Below, piece after piece: positions 1 to 9,632 of a DNA stretch of 64,000 nucleotides (position 1 is the first letter of the stretch; every line of letters starts with the position of its first letter). The translations under genes were made by a program, and so were the position numbers. The stretch lies in the NCBI GenBank assembly GCA_000169395.1, contig AAXZ01000001.1, forward strand, positions 806,001 through 870,000, written 5' to 3'. The notes under the pieces were generated by a model. That model was not told where the DNA came from. It was given only the letters and a program-made list of their open reading frames with translations, and ran no database searches. This DNA comes from Rhodobacteraceae bacterium HTCC2150. Its GTDB lineage: Bacteria > Pseudomonadota > Alphaproteobacteria > Rhodobacterales > Rhodobacteraceae.

Positions 1-1394
1 AGCTGCAAAGGTTTGGCGCCAATTGCCCCTGCCAGTGCGATAAGGATATGAGTTTGGGCGCGGATCGCCGAATAGTTTAAGGTTTTTGCATCTTGAGCAA
101 TGCGTGCTTTAACACCGCGAAGATCGGAAATGATCCGACGCAACAATTCGGCGCGGGTATCTTTGTCAGTGAGATCCAAAAGCGAGTTTAGTTGATCATT
201 AGAAATTACAGGTTCATCTGGTTCAAATACTTCACGAGAAATGACCAAGTCTTGTGCCTGACACACACGCAAAATCGCCGCACCAAACCGTTCTATTCGT
301 GTTAAAGGTTTTGCGATGATGCCATCAGCCCCAGCCGCATAAATTGCCTCTCGGTGGCTGTTAAGTACAAATGCCGTCATCGCAATCATCGGTATGTCGG
401 CTAAGGGTTTTGGCATTTTGCGAACAGATTTCAACACATCAATGCCCGACATGTTTGGCATTTCGATATCCAATAAAACCAAATCAAAGCTCTCGCGCTG
501 AAGCCAATTAATCGTTTCAACACCGTCTGCCGCCATTTCAAATTCGGCGCCCAGTTTTTGCAACATTTGGGCAACCATCAATTGCAGCGTTGGACTGTCC
601 TCTGCTGCCAGAATTTTCAAACCAGAAAGATCAGGGAAATCGGTTGCAAAGTTGGTTAAGCTTGGATCTGACCAGACGACCAAAGGCAGGACCAGTGAAA
701 CACATGCGCCATTGGATCCATCGATTTCTATGCGGTTCTTTACGCGGATTTCGGCGCCCAATTGCACGGTCAGGTCATGGGCAATGAACATGCCCAAACC
801 CTGACCGGGTTGGTTCAAATTATCAGAGCGTTTGGCCCGTTTGAACAGATTGAAAAGTGCGGCTTTATCAAAACCGGGGCCATCATCCAAAATTGAAAAA
901 ATCAGATTTTCCGTTTCATCAAGGCGAAGTTTGACTGAAATTCGCCCGTTTTCACAAAACTTCATCGCGTTTGACAGAAAATTCGTCAAAATTCGATCTA
1001 GAACAACGCGGTTGATGTGAATGGTCGCGGGGTAATCTTTTGGTAAGTCTAGGGAAAACGCCAATCCTTTTTCCACCGCACGTCCGTGCCAACGAGAGGC
1101 GAGATTTTCAAGATAACGTGGAAGATTAAGGTTGCTAAGGCCAAGGTCGTCTTGGCCAATTTCACCTGGTGCAGTTAACGCATTTTCAACAAGCCGAGCA
1201 AGTAATTCAGCGGCAGTACGAACCCGCTCTAATTGCAGTTTAGCCTCGTCGGGCAATTGATCTTGGTCGACCAAACGCACGCCACCAATGACGTCTGAAA
1301 CGGCTGATTGAATATCGTGACTTAGCAATGCCAAATCCGGCATCGTCGATTTTTGCGTGTCGATCTGTTGTGTTTCGGGCTTCTTGGATGGCAC
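1..1394 (-). CDS. Sensorless hybrid histidine kinase with receiver and HPt-like segment (3' end cut by window)
   Basis: Phosphorelay protein; about 464 codons are visible and the frame runs off the left edge. Domains in order: HisKA with an LLSHDIQ H-box (His about residue 26), HATPase with N-box FLSNAMKF, G1 DDGPGF and G2 GQGLGM, a receiver with phospho-acceptor in LLDIEMPN and downstream TAF and KP motifs, then a helical segment with THILIALAGAIGA that resembles an HPt His motif. No membrane or PAS segment precedes the H-box, so the input probably comes from a partner protein. I chose the GTG at 1394 because it has a GGAG site six bases upstream; an internal ATG at 1343 has none. It lies 121 bp downstream of prpE on the same strand. 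Its output partner is not visible here. Confidence 0.85.
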   Translation of the reverse strand, partial: MPSKKPETQQIDTQKSTMPDLALLSHDIQSAVSDVIGGVRLVDQDQLPDEAKLQLERVRTAAELLARLVENALTAPGEIGQDDLGLSNLNLPRYLENLASRWHGRAVEKGLAFSLDLPKDYPATIHINRVVLDRILTNFLSNAMKFCENGRISVKLRLDETENLIFSILDDGPGFDKAALFNLFKRAKRSDNLNQPGQGLGMFIAHDLTVQLGAEIRVKNRIEIDGSNGACVSLVLPLVVWSDPSLTNFATDFPDLSGLKILAAEDSPTLQLMVAQMLQKLGAEFEMAADGVETINWLQRESFDLVLLDIEMPNMSGIDVLKSVRKMPKPLADIPMIAMTAFVLNSHREAIYAAGADGIIAKPLTRIERFGAAILRVCQAQDLVISREVFEPDEPVISNDQLNSLLDLTDKDTRAELLRRIISDLRGVKARIAQDAKTLNYSAIRAQTHILIALAGAIGAKPLQ

Positions 1395-1416
1395 CCCTAT
1401 CTCCTGCAAATTAGTG

Positions 1417-1443
1417 GCCCACACCAAGCTAAGTGGCGTGGGC
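1417..1443. other. Stem-loop between prpE and the hybrid kinase
   Basis: GCCCAC and GTGGGC pair, followed by an internal mismatch and CC/GG, giving about eight base pairs. There is no T-run on either side, so this is not a convincing terminator. It could be an mRNA processing or stability structure between prpE and the kinase. Confidence 0.35.
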
Positions 1444-1488
1444 TCACAAATGCAGCCTATCCAAAATGCAACGATCTGTCAGTCATTA

Positions 1489-1503
1489 ATTGCAATTTGC
1501 AAT
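1489..1503. promoter_or_regulatory. Perfect palindrome ATTGCAATTTGCAAT
   Basis: Two 7-bp arms around a single T, about 95 bp upstream of the hybrid kinase start and just past the prpE stop. The TTGC/GCAA half-sites resemble the TTTGCAAA-type sites that I recall for ScfR/RamB-family short-chain acyl-CoA regulators of Rhodobacter. Assignment to that family is inference only. Confidence 0.35.
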
Positions 1504-1515
1504 CAGTGTTAACGA

Positions 1516-3411
1516 TTAGGTTTTCGCAGGGTAGCCCAAAGTGCCAAGTGCAACCTTGATTTCATCCAAAATTGCTGGATCATCGATGGTTGCAGGCATT
1601 TTATACGGTTTCGCATCAGCAATAGACACCATGGTGCCGCGCAGGATTTTACCAGAACGCGTTTTGGGGAGACGATCAACAACTGTTACCAATTTAAATG
1701 CCGCCACAGGGCCGATTTTTTCGCGGACCAGTTTAACGCATTCTTTGCAAACATCCGCTGCATCGCGGTCAGCGTCGGCATTCAAACAAACAAACCCCAT
1801 GGGCAATTGGCCCTTAAGTTGATCGCTTACGCCGATGACGGCACATTCGGCCACATCAGGATGACTGGCCAAGACTTCTTCCATACCACCTGTTGAAAGG
1901 CGGTGACCGGCGACGTTGATCACGTCATCCGTGCGCGCCATGATGTAAAGATATCCATCATCATCAATATAGCCCGCGTCACCAGTTTCATAATATCCTG
2001 GGAAGGCATCTAGATAGGATTTGCGGAACCGATCTTCGGCATTCCACAGTGTGTTGAAAGTGCCTGGTGGCAAAGGAAGTTTGGCAACGATTGCACCTAA
2101 TTCACCAGCTGGCAAAGGCTTTCCATCATCATCCAAAATGGCCATTTCATAGCCCGGCATTGGCAGCGCAGGTGAGCCAAGCTTTACGTCTTGCAATTCA
2201 ATGCCGAACGGATTGGCGATCGCTGGATATCCCAGTTCGGTTTGCCACCAGTGGTCAATCACGGGTATTTTCATGTGATCCTGCGCCCAAACGATTGTGT
2301 CTGGATCGGCGCGCTCACCTGCAAGAAACAAGGCGCGAACAGATGAAATGTCATATTTTTTCAGAAATTCACCCTTGGAATCAACGCGCTTGATGGCTCG
2401 AAATGCGGTTGGTGCCGTGAAAAAACTGGTGACTTTGTATTCTTCCATAACGCGCCAGAAAGTGCCTGCATCAGGCGTGCCAACTGGTTTTCCTTCAAAA
2501 ACCACGGTCGTGTTGCCGTGAAACAGAGGTCCAAAACAAATGTAAGAATGGCCAACCACCCAACCAACGTCAGATGCCGCCCAGAATACTTCGCCTGGGT
2601 TGACGCCGTATACGTTTTTCATGGTCCAGTTCAGTGCAACGATGTGACCAGCAGTTGGCCGAACAACACCCTTTGGCTGGCCGGTCGTGCCAGACGTGTA
2701 TAAAATATATGCTGGATGGTCGCCTGCCAAAGGCACACAATCAGCAGCGGAAACACCCTCTTGGAACGCGTCCCAATCGTAATCGCGCCCTTCAATCATG
2801 CTGGCGCGTGCTTGCTCGCGCTGTTTTACGACACAGAATTCTGGCTTGTGGGCAGACAATTCAATCGCATCATCAAGCAATGGTTTATATTCTACAATCC
2901 GGCCAGGTTCGATGCCGCATGAACTTGCAATAATCGCCTTAGGGGTGGCGTCTTCAATGCGTGTTGCTAACTCATTTGCAGCAAATCCACCGAACACAAC
3001 GGAATGAACCGCACCAATTCGTGAACAAGCCAACATGGCAACCAATGCATCCGGTGTCATTGACATATAAATGATGACGCGATCACCGGCGACAACACCC
3101 TTGGCGACCAATCCACCGGCCAAAAGGGAAACACGGCTTTGCAAATCGGTAAACGAGATTGTTTCTTTCGTATCGGTAACCGGGCTGTCATAAATGATAG
3201 CTGCCTGTTCACCGCGACCGTTTTCAACATGACGATCCACAGCGTTGTAACAGGCGTTAACCACACCATCTTTGAACCATTCATAAATGGGGGCGTCTTC
3301 AGCAAACAATGCGCGGCTAGGTTTCTTTATCCAATCCACGGCCTCGGCGGCTTCCATCCAAAATGCTTCAGGATCGTTCTTCCAACCGTTGTAAACGTCT
3401 GCGTAAGTCAT
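1516..3411 (-). CDS. prpE: Propionate--CoA ligase (propionyl-CoA synthetase)
   Basis: Activates propionate (and probably acetate) to the acyl-CoA through an acyl-adenylate; cytoplasmic. The 631-aa protein matches the usual PrpE length. It has the ANL-family P-loop YTSGTTGQPKG, the adenylate-binding region around DHWWQTELG, the hinge region YIMARTDDVINVAGHRL and the C-terminal PKTRSGKILR whose Lys is the acetylation-controlled catalytic residue in this family. The frame extends 21 codons further upstream, but the ATG at 3411 (MTYADVY) has AAAGGGAG in front and matches family N termini. It is divergent from cdd. Its product would feed propionyl-CoA carboxylase and the ethylmalonyl-CoA pathway, whose enzymes Mch, Mcl1 and Mcl2 are in this window. 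The choice between PrpE and acetyl-CoA synthetase rests on overall similarity. Confidence 0.9.
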   Translation of the reverse strand: MTYADVYNGWKNDPEAFWMEAAEAVDWIKKPSRALFAEDAPIYEWFKDGVVNACYNAVDRHVENGRGEQAAIIYDSPVTDTKETISFTDLQSRVSLLAGGLVAKGVVAGDRVIIYMSMTPDALVAMLACSRIGAVHSVVFGGFAANELATRIEDATPKAIIASSCGIEPGRIVEYKPLLDDAIELSAHKPEFCVVKQREQARASMIEGRDYDWDAFQEGVSAADCVPLAGDHPAYILYTSGTTGQPKGVVRPTAGHIVALNWTMKNVYGVNPGEVFWAASDVGWVVGHSYICFGPLFHGNTTVVFEGKPVGTPDAGTFWRVMEEYKVTSFFTAPTAFRAIKRVDSKGEFLKKYDISSVRALFLAGERADPDTIVWAQDHMKIPVIDHWWQTELGYPAIANPFGIELQDVKLGSPALPMPGYEMAILDDDGKPLPAGELGAIVAKLPLPPGTFNTLWNAEDRFRKSYLDAFPGYYETGDAGYIDDDGYLYIMARTDDVINVAGHRLSTGGMEEVLASHPDVAECAVIGVSDQLKGQLPMGFVCLNADADRDAADVCKECVKLVREKIGPVAAFKLVTVVDRLPKTRSGKILRGTMVSIADAKPYKMPATIDDPAILDEIKVALGTLGYPAKT

Positions 3412-3512
3412 GGTCACTCCCTTTAGATTTCGCCATAGTTCTAAAGTCATGAGAATTCGGTGCAAGGGGCGCATTGTCGCCCTTTGTTGGCGAATTTCGA
3501 TGTGTTTCTAAG

Positions 3513-3527
3513 GTTGCGGCTTGCAAC
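3513..3527. promoter_or_regulatory. Inverted repeat GTTGC-N5-GCAAC between prpE and cdd
   Basis: Lies in the 164-bp divergent promoter region. The outer bases AAGG and CCTT extend the symmetry imperfectly. It shares TTGC/GCAA half-sites with the palindrome at 1489-1503. A transcription factor site is possible but untested. Confidence 0.3.
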
Positions 3528-3575
3528 TAACCTTTTGGCACGACAGTCTGTCTTTAAACGAAGTGAGGAATGAAA

Positions 3576-3965
3576 ATGACGTTATTGAAAGATGCCTTAG
3601 CCGCGCGCCTTAATGCGCATGCGCCGTATTCTAAATTTTTGGTTGGTGCCGCTATTCGCACCGCTGATGGCACGGTTTACCAAGGTTGCAACGTCGAAAA
3701 CATTGCCTATCCCGAGGGTACCTGCGCTGAAGCAGGCGCGATTGCTGCCATGTGTGTGGCTGGCGAACGCAAGATTGCAGAGGTGTGCGTGGTCGCAGAC
3801 AGCCCCTTGCCTGTGACGCCCTGTGGCGGATGTCGTCAAAAGCTGGCGGAATTTTCAGCACCTGATGTTGTGGTGACAATGGCGACACTCGGCGGTGAGG
3901 AAATTAAAACCACCGTTGGTGAATTGTTGCCTGGCGCCTTTGGCCCAGATCATATGGATTTTTGA
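3576..3965 (+). CDS. cdd: Cytidine deaminase
   Basis: Hydrolyses cytidine and deoxycytidine to uridine and deoxyuridine in pyrimidine salvage. The 129-aa protein has the short homotetrameric form with zinc motifs TCAEAGA (Cys50, Glu52) and PCGGC (Cys83, Cys86). Two ATGs compete: 3570 sits almost on top of the GAGG site, whereas 3576 has it at a normal distance, so 3576 is used. First gene of the salvage operon; deoA starts 4 bp after its stop. Confidence 0.95.
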   Translation: MTLLKDALAARLNAHAPYSKFLVGAAIRTADGTVYQGCNVENIAYPEGTCAEAGAIAAMCVAGERKIAEVCVVADSPLPVTPCGGCRQKLAEFSAPDVVVTMATLGGEEIKTTVGELLPGAFGPDHMDF

Positions 3966-3969
3966 AAAA

Positions 3970-5274
3970 GTGGATACGCGCAGCATCATTGAATTGGTCA
4001 AAACCAAGCAAAACCCAACGCGCGATGAGTTCGCGTGGATCGCAAAAGGTTTGGCAAATGGTGATGTGTCTGATGCCCAAGCAGGCGCTTTTGCTATGGC
4101 GGTTCGTCTGTGTGGTCTTACGGATCAATCGCGCGTTGATCTAACTTTGGCGATGCGCGATTCTGGCGATCGTTTGCATTGGGATTTGCAGGGACCGATT
4201 TTAGATAAGCATTCAACTGGTGGGATCGGTGATGCGGTATCACTTGTTCTTGCACCTGCATTGGCTGCGTGTGGGGCCTTTGTGCCGATGATTTCAGGGC
4301 GCGGTTTGGGCCATACAGGCGGCACATTGGACAAACTTGAGGCAATTTCAGGGGTGGATACCAACCAAAGCGGGGAAGCCTTTCGTTCAATTGTATCAGT
4401 TGTGGGTTGTGCAATCGTTTCCGCATCATCTGATTTAGCCCCTGCTGACCAACGGCTTTATGCAGTTCGGGATGTCACGGCCACGGTAGACAGTATTGAT
4501 TTGATCACATCATCTATTTTAGCCAAAAAGCTGGCCGCCGGATTGGACGGTTTGGTGTTGGATGTGAAATTTGGTTCAGGAGCGGTGTTGCAAGAAATCC
4601 AAGCCGCACGCGCCTTGGCACAAACGATGGTCGATACAGCGAACCTTGCGGGATGCAAAACCACGGCCATTCTTAGCGATATGAACCAGCCAGTGTTAAA
4701 TTGTATTGGCAATGCCGTGGAAATACGGGCCGTCATGGAATGCCTAAGTGGCAGCAAAAATCATCCACGCATGATGGAATTGGTAGAGGTTCTGGGTGGC
4801 CAACTTCTTGAAGGCGCTCAGTTGACAGCTGTCAACAATGGCCGCCAAGCAATAGCTAAAGCGATTTCCAGTGGTGATGCATTATTGCGATTTTCGCGGA
4901 TGCTGATTGCAATGGGCGGCCCCGTGGATTTTGCTGAAAACTGGGATCAAATCTTGCCCAGCGCCCCAATTGTGATGCCTTTGGTTGCTGAACAATCAGG
5001 ATATTTGGTGGGATTAAACGGAACAGAACTTGGTTTCAGTGTGGTTGAATTAGGTGGTGGTCGGCAATTGCCAGAGGACGTAATCGATCCAAGTGTTGGC
5101 CTATCTGATCTTTTGCCGCTTGGTGCCAAATTGAACAAAGGCGACGCATTGTTGAAAATTCATGCGTCAAATGAAGCTGATGCCAGAACGGCCGCAAAGC
5201 GGATAATGGCCACGATATCAATTGCGGATGAACCACCAGCAGACACAGCAATTGTTGTCGAAAGGATTTCCTGA
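3970..5274 (+). CDS. deoA: Thymidine phosphorylase
   Basis: Phosphorolyses thymidine and deoxyuridine to base plus deoxyribose-1-phosphate, the substrate of DeoB encoded next. The 434-aa protein carries the phosphate-binding motif KHSTGG at residues 80-85 and the glycine-rich GRGLGHTGGT segment. The start is GTG at 3970 (VDTRSIIE), chosen because homologues begin at this point; the open frame upstream overlaps cdd. The ribosome site is weak, so translation is probably coupled to cdd. Its stop overlaps the deoB start by one base. Confidence 0.93.
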   Translation: MDTRSIIELVKTKQNPTRDEFAWIAKGLANGDVSDAQAGAFAMAVRLCGLTDQSRVDLTLAMRDSGDRLHWDLQGPILDKHSTGGIGDAVSLVLAPALAACGAFVPMISGRGLGHTGGTLDKLEAISGVDTNQSGEAFRSIVSVVGCAIVSASSDLAPADQRLYAVRDVTATVDSIDLITSSILAKKLAAGLDGLVLDVKFGSGAVLQEIQAARALAQTMVDTANLAGCKTTAILSDMNQPVLNCIGNAVEIRAVMECLSGSKNHPRMMELVEVLGGQLLEGAQLTAVNNGRQAIAKAISSGDALLRFSRMLIAMGGPVDFAENWDQILPSAPIVMPLVAEQSGYLVGLNGTELGFSVVELGGGRQLPEDVIDPSVGLSDLLPLGAKLNKGDALLKIHASNEADARTAAKRIMATISIADEPPADTAIVVERIS

Positions 5275-6470
5275 TGCCACGTGCCTTTTTAATCGTTTTG
5301 GATTCTGTGGGATGTGGTGGTGCACCAGATGCGGCGACCTTTGGTGATGAGGGGGCAAACACACTTGGGCATATTATTGAGGAATGTGCAGCTGGGCGTG
5401 CAGATATTGATCGACAAGGTCCCTTACGGGTGCCGAACCTAGATGCGCTGGGCCTAAGTGCGGCTGTTCAACTATCCACCGGATGCAAAACCGAAGGGTT
5501 AAATGCCGTTCCACAAGGGCTATGGGGCGTTGCGCGGGAGGTTTCAAATGGCAAGGACACACCATCGGGCCATTGGGAGCTAGCTGGTTTGCCTGTGCCA
5601 TGGGATTGGCATTATTTTCCTGACGAAACGCCCGCATTTCCAACAAAACTGGTCGCTGAGGTATGTCGGATGGCGGACACTGATGGCATATTGGGAAACT
5701 GTCATGCCTCTGGTGTGCCAATAATCAATGAGCATTGCGCCGAGCATTTGCGCACGGGGTGGCCGATTTGTTATACTTCGGCGGATAGCGTTTTCCAGAT
5801 AGCGGCCCACGAAGAAAGTTTTGGGTTAGAGCGGCTGTTGAAGTTATGCCAAGATTTGGCCCCGACGCTGCACGCCATGAAGGTTGGGCGCGTCATTGCG
5901 CGGCCTTTTACAGGCGATCTAGAGAACGGTTTTCAACGTACAACAAACCGTCGGGATTTCGCCATCAAACCGCCGGCGCCTACGCTGTGTGACTGGGTGC
6001 AATCTGTGGGTGGTAAGGTGCAAGCGATTGGAAAAATTGGCGATATCTTCACGATGCAAGGTATTGATAGCGTGGTCAAAGGCGATGATGCGGCATTGAT
6101 GGATCACTTGGTGGATCACGTCAAAGATGCGCCCGACCAATCACTAACTTTTGCAAATTTTGTGGAATTTGACAGCCTTTATGGCCATCCGCGCGATGTT
6201 GCGGGATATGCTCGCGCGCTTGAATGGTTTGACCGCCAGATGCCGCGTTTGTTGGAAAACTCACGCCCTGATGATTTGATGTTCTTTACGGCGGACCACG
6301 GTAATGATCCAACATGGCGCGGAAATGATCACACCCGCGAACAAGTGCCTGTCCTTGCACATGGCGGGGGATTGCGCGAAGTTGGTGTGCGTGGCTTTGC
6401 AGATGTCGCCGCGAGCATTGCCCATCATTTGAAAATCCCCAGCCAAGGTTCCGGAAAGTCGTTCTTATGA
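5274..6470 (+). CDS. deoB: Phosphopentomutase
   Basis: Interconverts (deoxy)ribose-1-phosphate and -5-phosphate, linking nucleoside phosphorolysis to central metabolism. The 398-aa alkaline-phosphatase-fold enzyme has the metal ligand Asp10 in DSVGCGG, the phospho-Thr motif DTPSGHWE and the C-terminal metal site ADHGNDPTWRGNDHTRE. Start and stop overlap its neighbours (TGATG before, ATGA after), so translation in the operon is coupled. No deoC aldolase is visible in the window. Confidence 0.96.
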   Translation: MPRAFLIVLDSVGCGGAPDAATFGDEGANTLGHIIEECAAGRADIDRQGPLRVPNLDALGLSAAVQLSTGCKTEGLNAVPQGLWGVAREVSNGKDTPSGHWELAGLPVPWDWHYFPDETPAFPTKLVAEVCRMADTDGILGNCHASGVPIINEHCAEHLRTGWPICYTSADSVFQIAAHEESFGLERLLKLCQDLAPTLHAMKVGRVIARPFTGDLENGFQRTTNRRDFAIKPPAPTLCDWVQSVGGKVQAIGKIGDIFTMQGIDSVVKGDDAALMDHLVDHVKDAPDQSLTFANFVEFDSLYGHPRDVAGYARALEWFDRQMPRLLENSRPDDLMFFTADHGNDPTWRGNDHTREQVPVLAHGGGLREVGVRGFADVAASIAHHLKIPSQGSGKSFL

Positions 6471-7447
6471 AAAACCTACCCAAAGTCGAATTGCACTTGC
6501 ATCTAGAAGGTGCGGCACCACCCGCGTTTATTCGTGGTTTGGCCAAAGAAAAGAACATCGATATTTCAGAGATTTTCGATGAAAATGGCGGGTATAAATA
6601 TCGGGACTTCAACCATTTCCTGAGTGTCTATGAGGCAGCGTGCACAACACTTACTGGCCCAGAAGAGTTCTATCGTTTAACCAAGGCGGTCCTTGAAGAA
6701 AGTACTGAGCAAGGCGTCATTTACGGCGAAACATTTTTGTCACCTGATTTCTGCGGCGGCGGTGATTTAACCGCGTGGCGCGAATACATGGCGGCTATCA
6801 AAGAGGCGGCTGATGCCTCAGCGACGGCAGGTGGCACCATTTTGCGTGGCATCGTTACGCCCATTCGCCATTTTGGCCCAGAGGCGGCAAAACCAGCAGC
6901 CATGTGTGCGGCGGAAACTGTTGGGGATTTCATTACTGGATTTGGCATCGCGGGTGCCGAGGACGCAGGCGAACCACGTGATTTTGCCTATGTTTTTGAC
7001 ATGGCGCGTGAGGCGGGATTGGAATTGACGGCGCACGCTGGTGAGTGGCGGGGTCCAGACCATATTCGCGATACATTGCGTGACCTAAAGGTCAGTCGCT
7101 TAGGCCATGGCGTGCGCGCCGCCGAAGATCCAGCTTTGGTCGAGGAATTGGCCGAAAGCGGTGTCATGCTGGAAGTTTGTCCCGGATCAAACGTATTTCT
7201 TGGCGTTTACGAAAAGTTAACCGATCACCCCATCAACATGTTTGTTGAAAAAGGTGTGAAGGTTTCGGTCTCAACAGATGACCCACCCTTTTTCCACACA
7301 ACAATGACGAGAGAATACGAGGATTTGGCCAGCACGTTTGGCTGGGATGAAGAACGATTTCAGAACGTAAACATTGATTCCATGCAGGCGGCCTTTTGTG
7401 ACGCTGCAACACGTGAAGCAATGATCAAAAAGTTAAAGGAAACCTGA
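6467..7447 (+). CDS. add: Adenosine deaminase
   Basis: Deaminates adenosine and deoxyadenosine to inosine. The 326-aa amidohydrolase has the metal motif ELHLHLEG near the N terminus, HAGEW, LGHGVR and the C-terminal STDDPPFF containing the catalytic Asp. The operon context supports nucleoside salvage. Close paralogues in this superfamily deaminate adenine instead, and sequence reading alone does not exclude that. It overlaps deoB by 4 bp and upp by 1 bp. Confidence 0.88.
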   Translation: MKNLPKVELHLHLEGAAPPAFIRGLAKEKNIDISEIFDENGGYKYRDFNHFLSVYEAACTTLTGPEEFYRLTKAVLEESTEQGVIYGETFLSPDFCGGGDLTAWREYMAAIKEAADASATAGGTILRGIVTPIRHFGPEAAKPAAMCAAETVGDFITGFGIAGAEDAGEPRDFAYVFDMAREAGLELTAHAGEWRGPDHIRDTLRDLKVSRLGHGVRAAEDPALVEELAESGVMLEVCPGSNVFLGVYEKLTDHPINMFVEKGVKVSVSTDDPPFFHTTMTREYEDLASTFGWDEERFQNVNIDSMQAAFCDAATREAMIKKLKET

Positions 7448-8079
7448 TGGACCAGCACCTGACCGTAATCAACCACCCGTTGATTCAGCACAAGCTAACT
7501 TTGATGCGCGAAAAGGGGACGTCGACAGCCGTTTTCAGACAGCTTTTGCGCGAAATTTCACAGCTTTTGGCCTATGAGGTGACCCGTGGTTTGCCGATGA
7601 CAACGCGGCAGATTGATACGCCAATGGAAACAATGGATGCGCCTGTGCTGGATGGTAAGAAACTGGTTCTTGTTTCAATCCTGCGGGCGGGCAATGGTTT
7701 GTTGGATGGTGTCTTGGAACTGATCCCATCAGCGCGTGTTGGTTTCGTTGGGCTGTACCGTGATGAGGAAACTTTGCAGCCGGTTCAATATTATTTCAAA
7801 GTACCGGAATCCATGGGTGACCGTTTGGTTATTGCCGTTGATCCCATGCTGGCAACGGGAAATTCGTCCGTCGCGGCGATTGATTTGTTGAAAAAATCTG
7901 GGGCGACGAACATCAGGTTCTTGTGTCTTTTGGCATCACCTGAGGGCGTGAAAACCATGAAAAAAGCCCATCCAGACGTGCCAATTGTCACCGCAGCAGT
8001 AGACAAATGTCTGAATGACCATGGATATATTGTCCCTGGGCTAGGGGATGCGGGTGATAGGATGTTCGGCACTAAATAG
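7447..8079 (+). CDS. upp: Uracil phosphoribosyltransferase
   Basis: Converts uracil plus PRPP to UMP, capturing the base released by Cdd and DeoA. The 210-aa protein is of typical length and has the PRPP-binding loop [10 protein letters not shown] and the C-terminal uracil-binding segment [12 protein letters not shown]. Last gene of the operon; no clear intrinsic terminator follows. Confidence 0.96.
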   Translation: MDQHLTVINHPLIQHKLTLMREKGTSTAVFRQLLREISQLLAYEVTRGLPMTTRQIDTPMETMDAPVLDGKKLVLVSILRAGNGLLDGVLELIPSARVGFVGLYRDEETLQPVQYYFKVPESMGDRLVIAVDPMLATGNSSVAAIDLLKKSGATNIRFLCLLASPEGVKTMKKAHPDVPIVTAAVDKCLNDHGYIVPGLGDAGDRMFGTK

Positions 8080-8143
8080 AGTGTTTCCATCTTTACACCA
8101 ATCGCCTTAGTTGACATTATGGCCCTGTCTGATGGGGGTCGAC

Positions 8144-9550
8144 ATGAAAAATGTAATGCTACTGGCTTGCGCAAGCGCGCTGGCAATTTTCGCCGCACAA
8201 TCTGTAAACGCACAATCCTTGCGCAACTCTAACGGTCCGGCAGAACGCCCACCGTTAAGTTACAAGGGTACGCAATTTGTCGACTCAAACGGTTGCATAT
8301 TTATTCGTGCTGGCTTTGGCGGATCAGTCACTTGGGTGCCGCGCGTAAACCGCAGTGGTAAATTGATGTGCGGTGCACAACCAAGTGCGGTAGCGGGCGT
8401 CGAGGTTGTTGATCCAGTCGGTGAAAGTGCCACCAAAGAAACCACCGTTACAGCGCGCGCTCCGGCAAAGGCACCTGTTGCAATTCCAGCGATGAAACCT
8501 GCAATGGGGTTGGTTAAGAAACCTGTAGTGGTTGCCGCTGCGCCCAAAGTTGTATCCGCCCCCAAGCCAGCTGCTAGAACTGTTGCTGCGAAACGCCCGA
8601 CCAATGGCGGGTTTTTCAACGTATTGTTTGGTGGAAATAAGCGCACGACAAGCGCGAAAACGGTGACAGCCCCTGTACGAACTGTCGTGGCGACAGCTAA
8701 ACCAGCATCGGCGCCAACAGTTGATAATAGTGCCGCGACAGCGGTGTTCCTGAATACGAACAATCACCGTGTGCAAAATCGTGTGACTGCTTCTGGCGGG
8801 AATTGTGGCAACAATCCTTACATGCAAAATGCTCGCGGCTTGGCTGTGCGTTGTGCACCGCAAGCTTATCACCCATCGACCCTTAGCCGCGTTTCTGGCG
8901 CTACATCCGTGACCTATTTGAATACGGCCACTGCTGGCCATGGCACCAAACAAGTCTTCACCCAAACGCCAAGGGCTGAGGCTGTTATGCCTGCTGGATA
9001 TGTGGCCGTTTGGGATGATGGTCGCTTGAACAAGCGTCGCGGTGTTGGCAAACTGTCTGGCGCGATTTCACAATCATTGGTGTGGACCAATACAGTTCCC
9101 CACCGGTTGATTGATCGCAATAACGGTAAAGATGTCACGCTGAAATATAGCTATCTGGAATACCCATACACAGATTATGCAGATCAGTTGGCTGGTTTGA
9201 AAGGCAACGTAGCAGTTCAAGAGGTAGTGGTTGTTTCAGCGGCCGCCGCTGCGACGGTGAAACCCCAAATTCGAGCGCGCACGCAACGTTCAACGGCTAA
9301 AATTGCAACGACTGCAACCAGTAAAAATAGTGGGTATGTTCAGGCGGGTGTCTTCACAGATGCAGCCCAAGCTAAACGTGCGATTGCAGCGCTCAGAGCC
9401 CAAGGTTTGCCTGTGAAAGTTGGCAAAACGGTGCGCCGTGGGAAACCCGTGCAGATTTTGATCACCGGACCTTACGCGGCAAACACAAATTTGGTGCCGA
9501 TCTTGGCGCAAGTAAAACGCGCAGGCTTCCCCACAGCGGTTATCAAATAG
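8144..9550 (+). CDS. Secreted SPOR-domain protein
   Basis: A 468-aa exported protein with a Sec signal peptide (about residues 1-24, ending VNA-QS), a long Ala/Pro/Lys/Thr-rich low-complexity middle (about 95-210), and a C-terminal SPOR domain (about 395-468, starting SGYVQAGVF) of the kind that binds denuded septal peptidoglycan. The region between (about 215-370) is a conserved-looking domain with several Cys that I cannot name. I chose ATG 8144 for its GGGGG site; an upstream TTG at 8111 is unlikely. A role in cell division or envelope remodelling is inferred from the SPOR domain. Confidence 0.8.
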   Translation: MKNVMLLACASALAIFAAQSVNAQSLRNSNGPAERPPLSYKGTQFVDSNGCIFIRAGFGGSVTWVPRVNRSGKLMCGAQPSAVAGVEVVDPVGESATKETTVTARAPAKAPVAIPAMKPAMGLVKKPVVVAAAPKVVSAPKPAARTVAAKRPTNGGFFNVLFGGNKRTTSAKTVTAPVRTVVATAKPASAPTVDNSAATAVFLNTNNHRVQNRVTASGGNCGNNPYMQNARGLAVRCAPQAYHPSTLSRVSGATSVTYLNTATAGHGTKQVFTQTPRAEAVMPAGYVAVWDDGRLNKRRGVGKLSGAISQSLVWTNTVPHRLIDRNNGKDVTLKYSYLEYPYTDYADQLAGLKGNVAVQEVVVVSAAAAATVKPQIRARTQRSTAKIATTATSKNSGYVQAGVFTDAAQAKRAIAALRAQGLPVKVGKTVRRGKPVQILITGPYAANTNLVPILAQVKRAGFPTAVIK

Positions 9551-9632
9551 CAAACTTGTCTGACGAGGCGGTCTGAAAAACCTATTGGTTGCATGGATTG
9601 GTCCCTGTCGGGGCTAATCAGTTTGTCTAAGG

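Noticed and set aside
1417-1443. Hairpin after prpE as a terminator
   Set aside because: No T-run on either strand, so listed only as a stem-loop.
8324-8965. 213-codon minus-strand frame opposite the SPOR gene
   Set aside because: Explained by the repetitive Ala/Lys/Thr codons on the plus strand.
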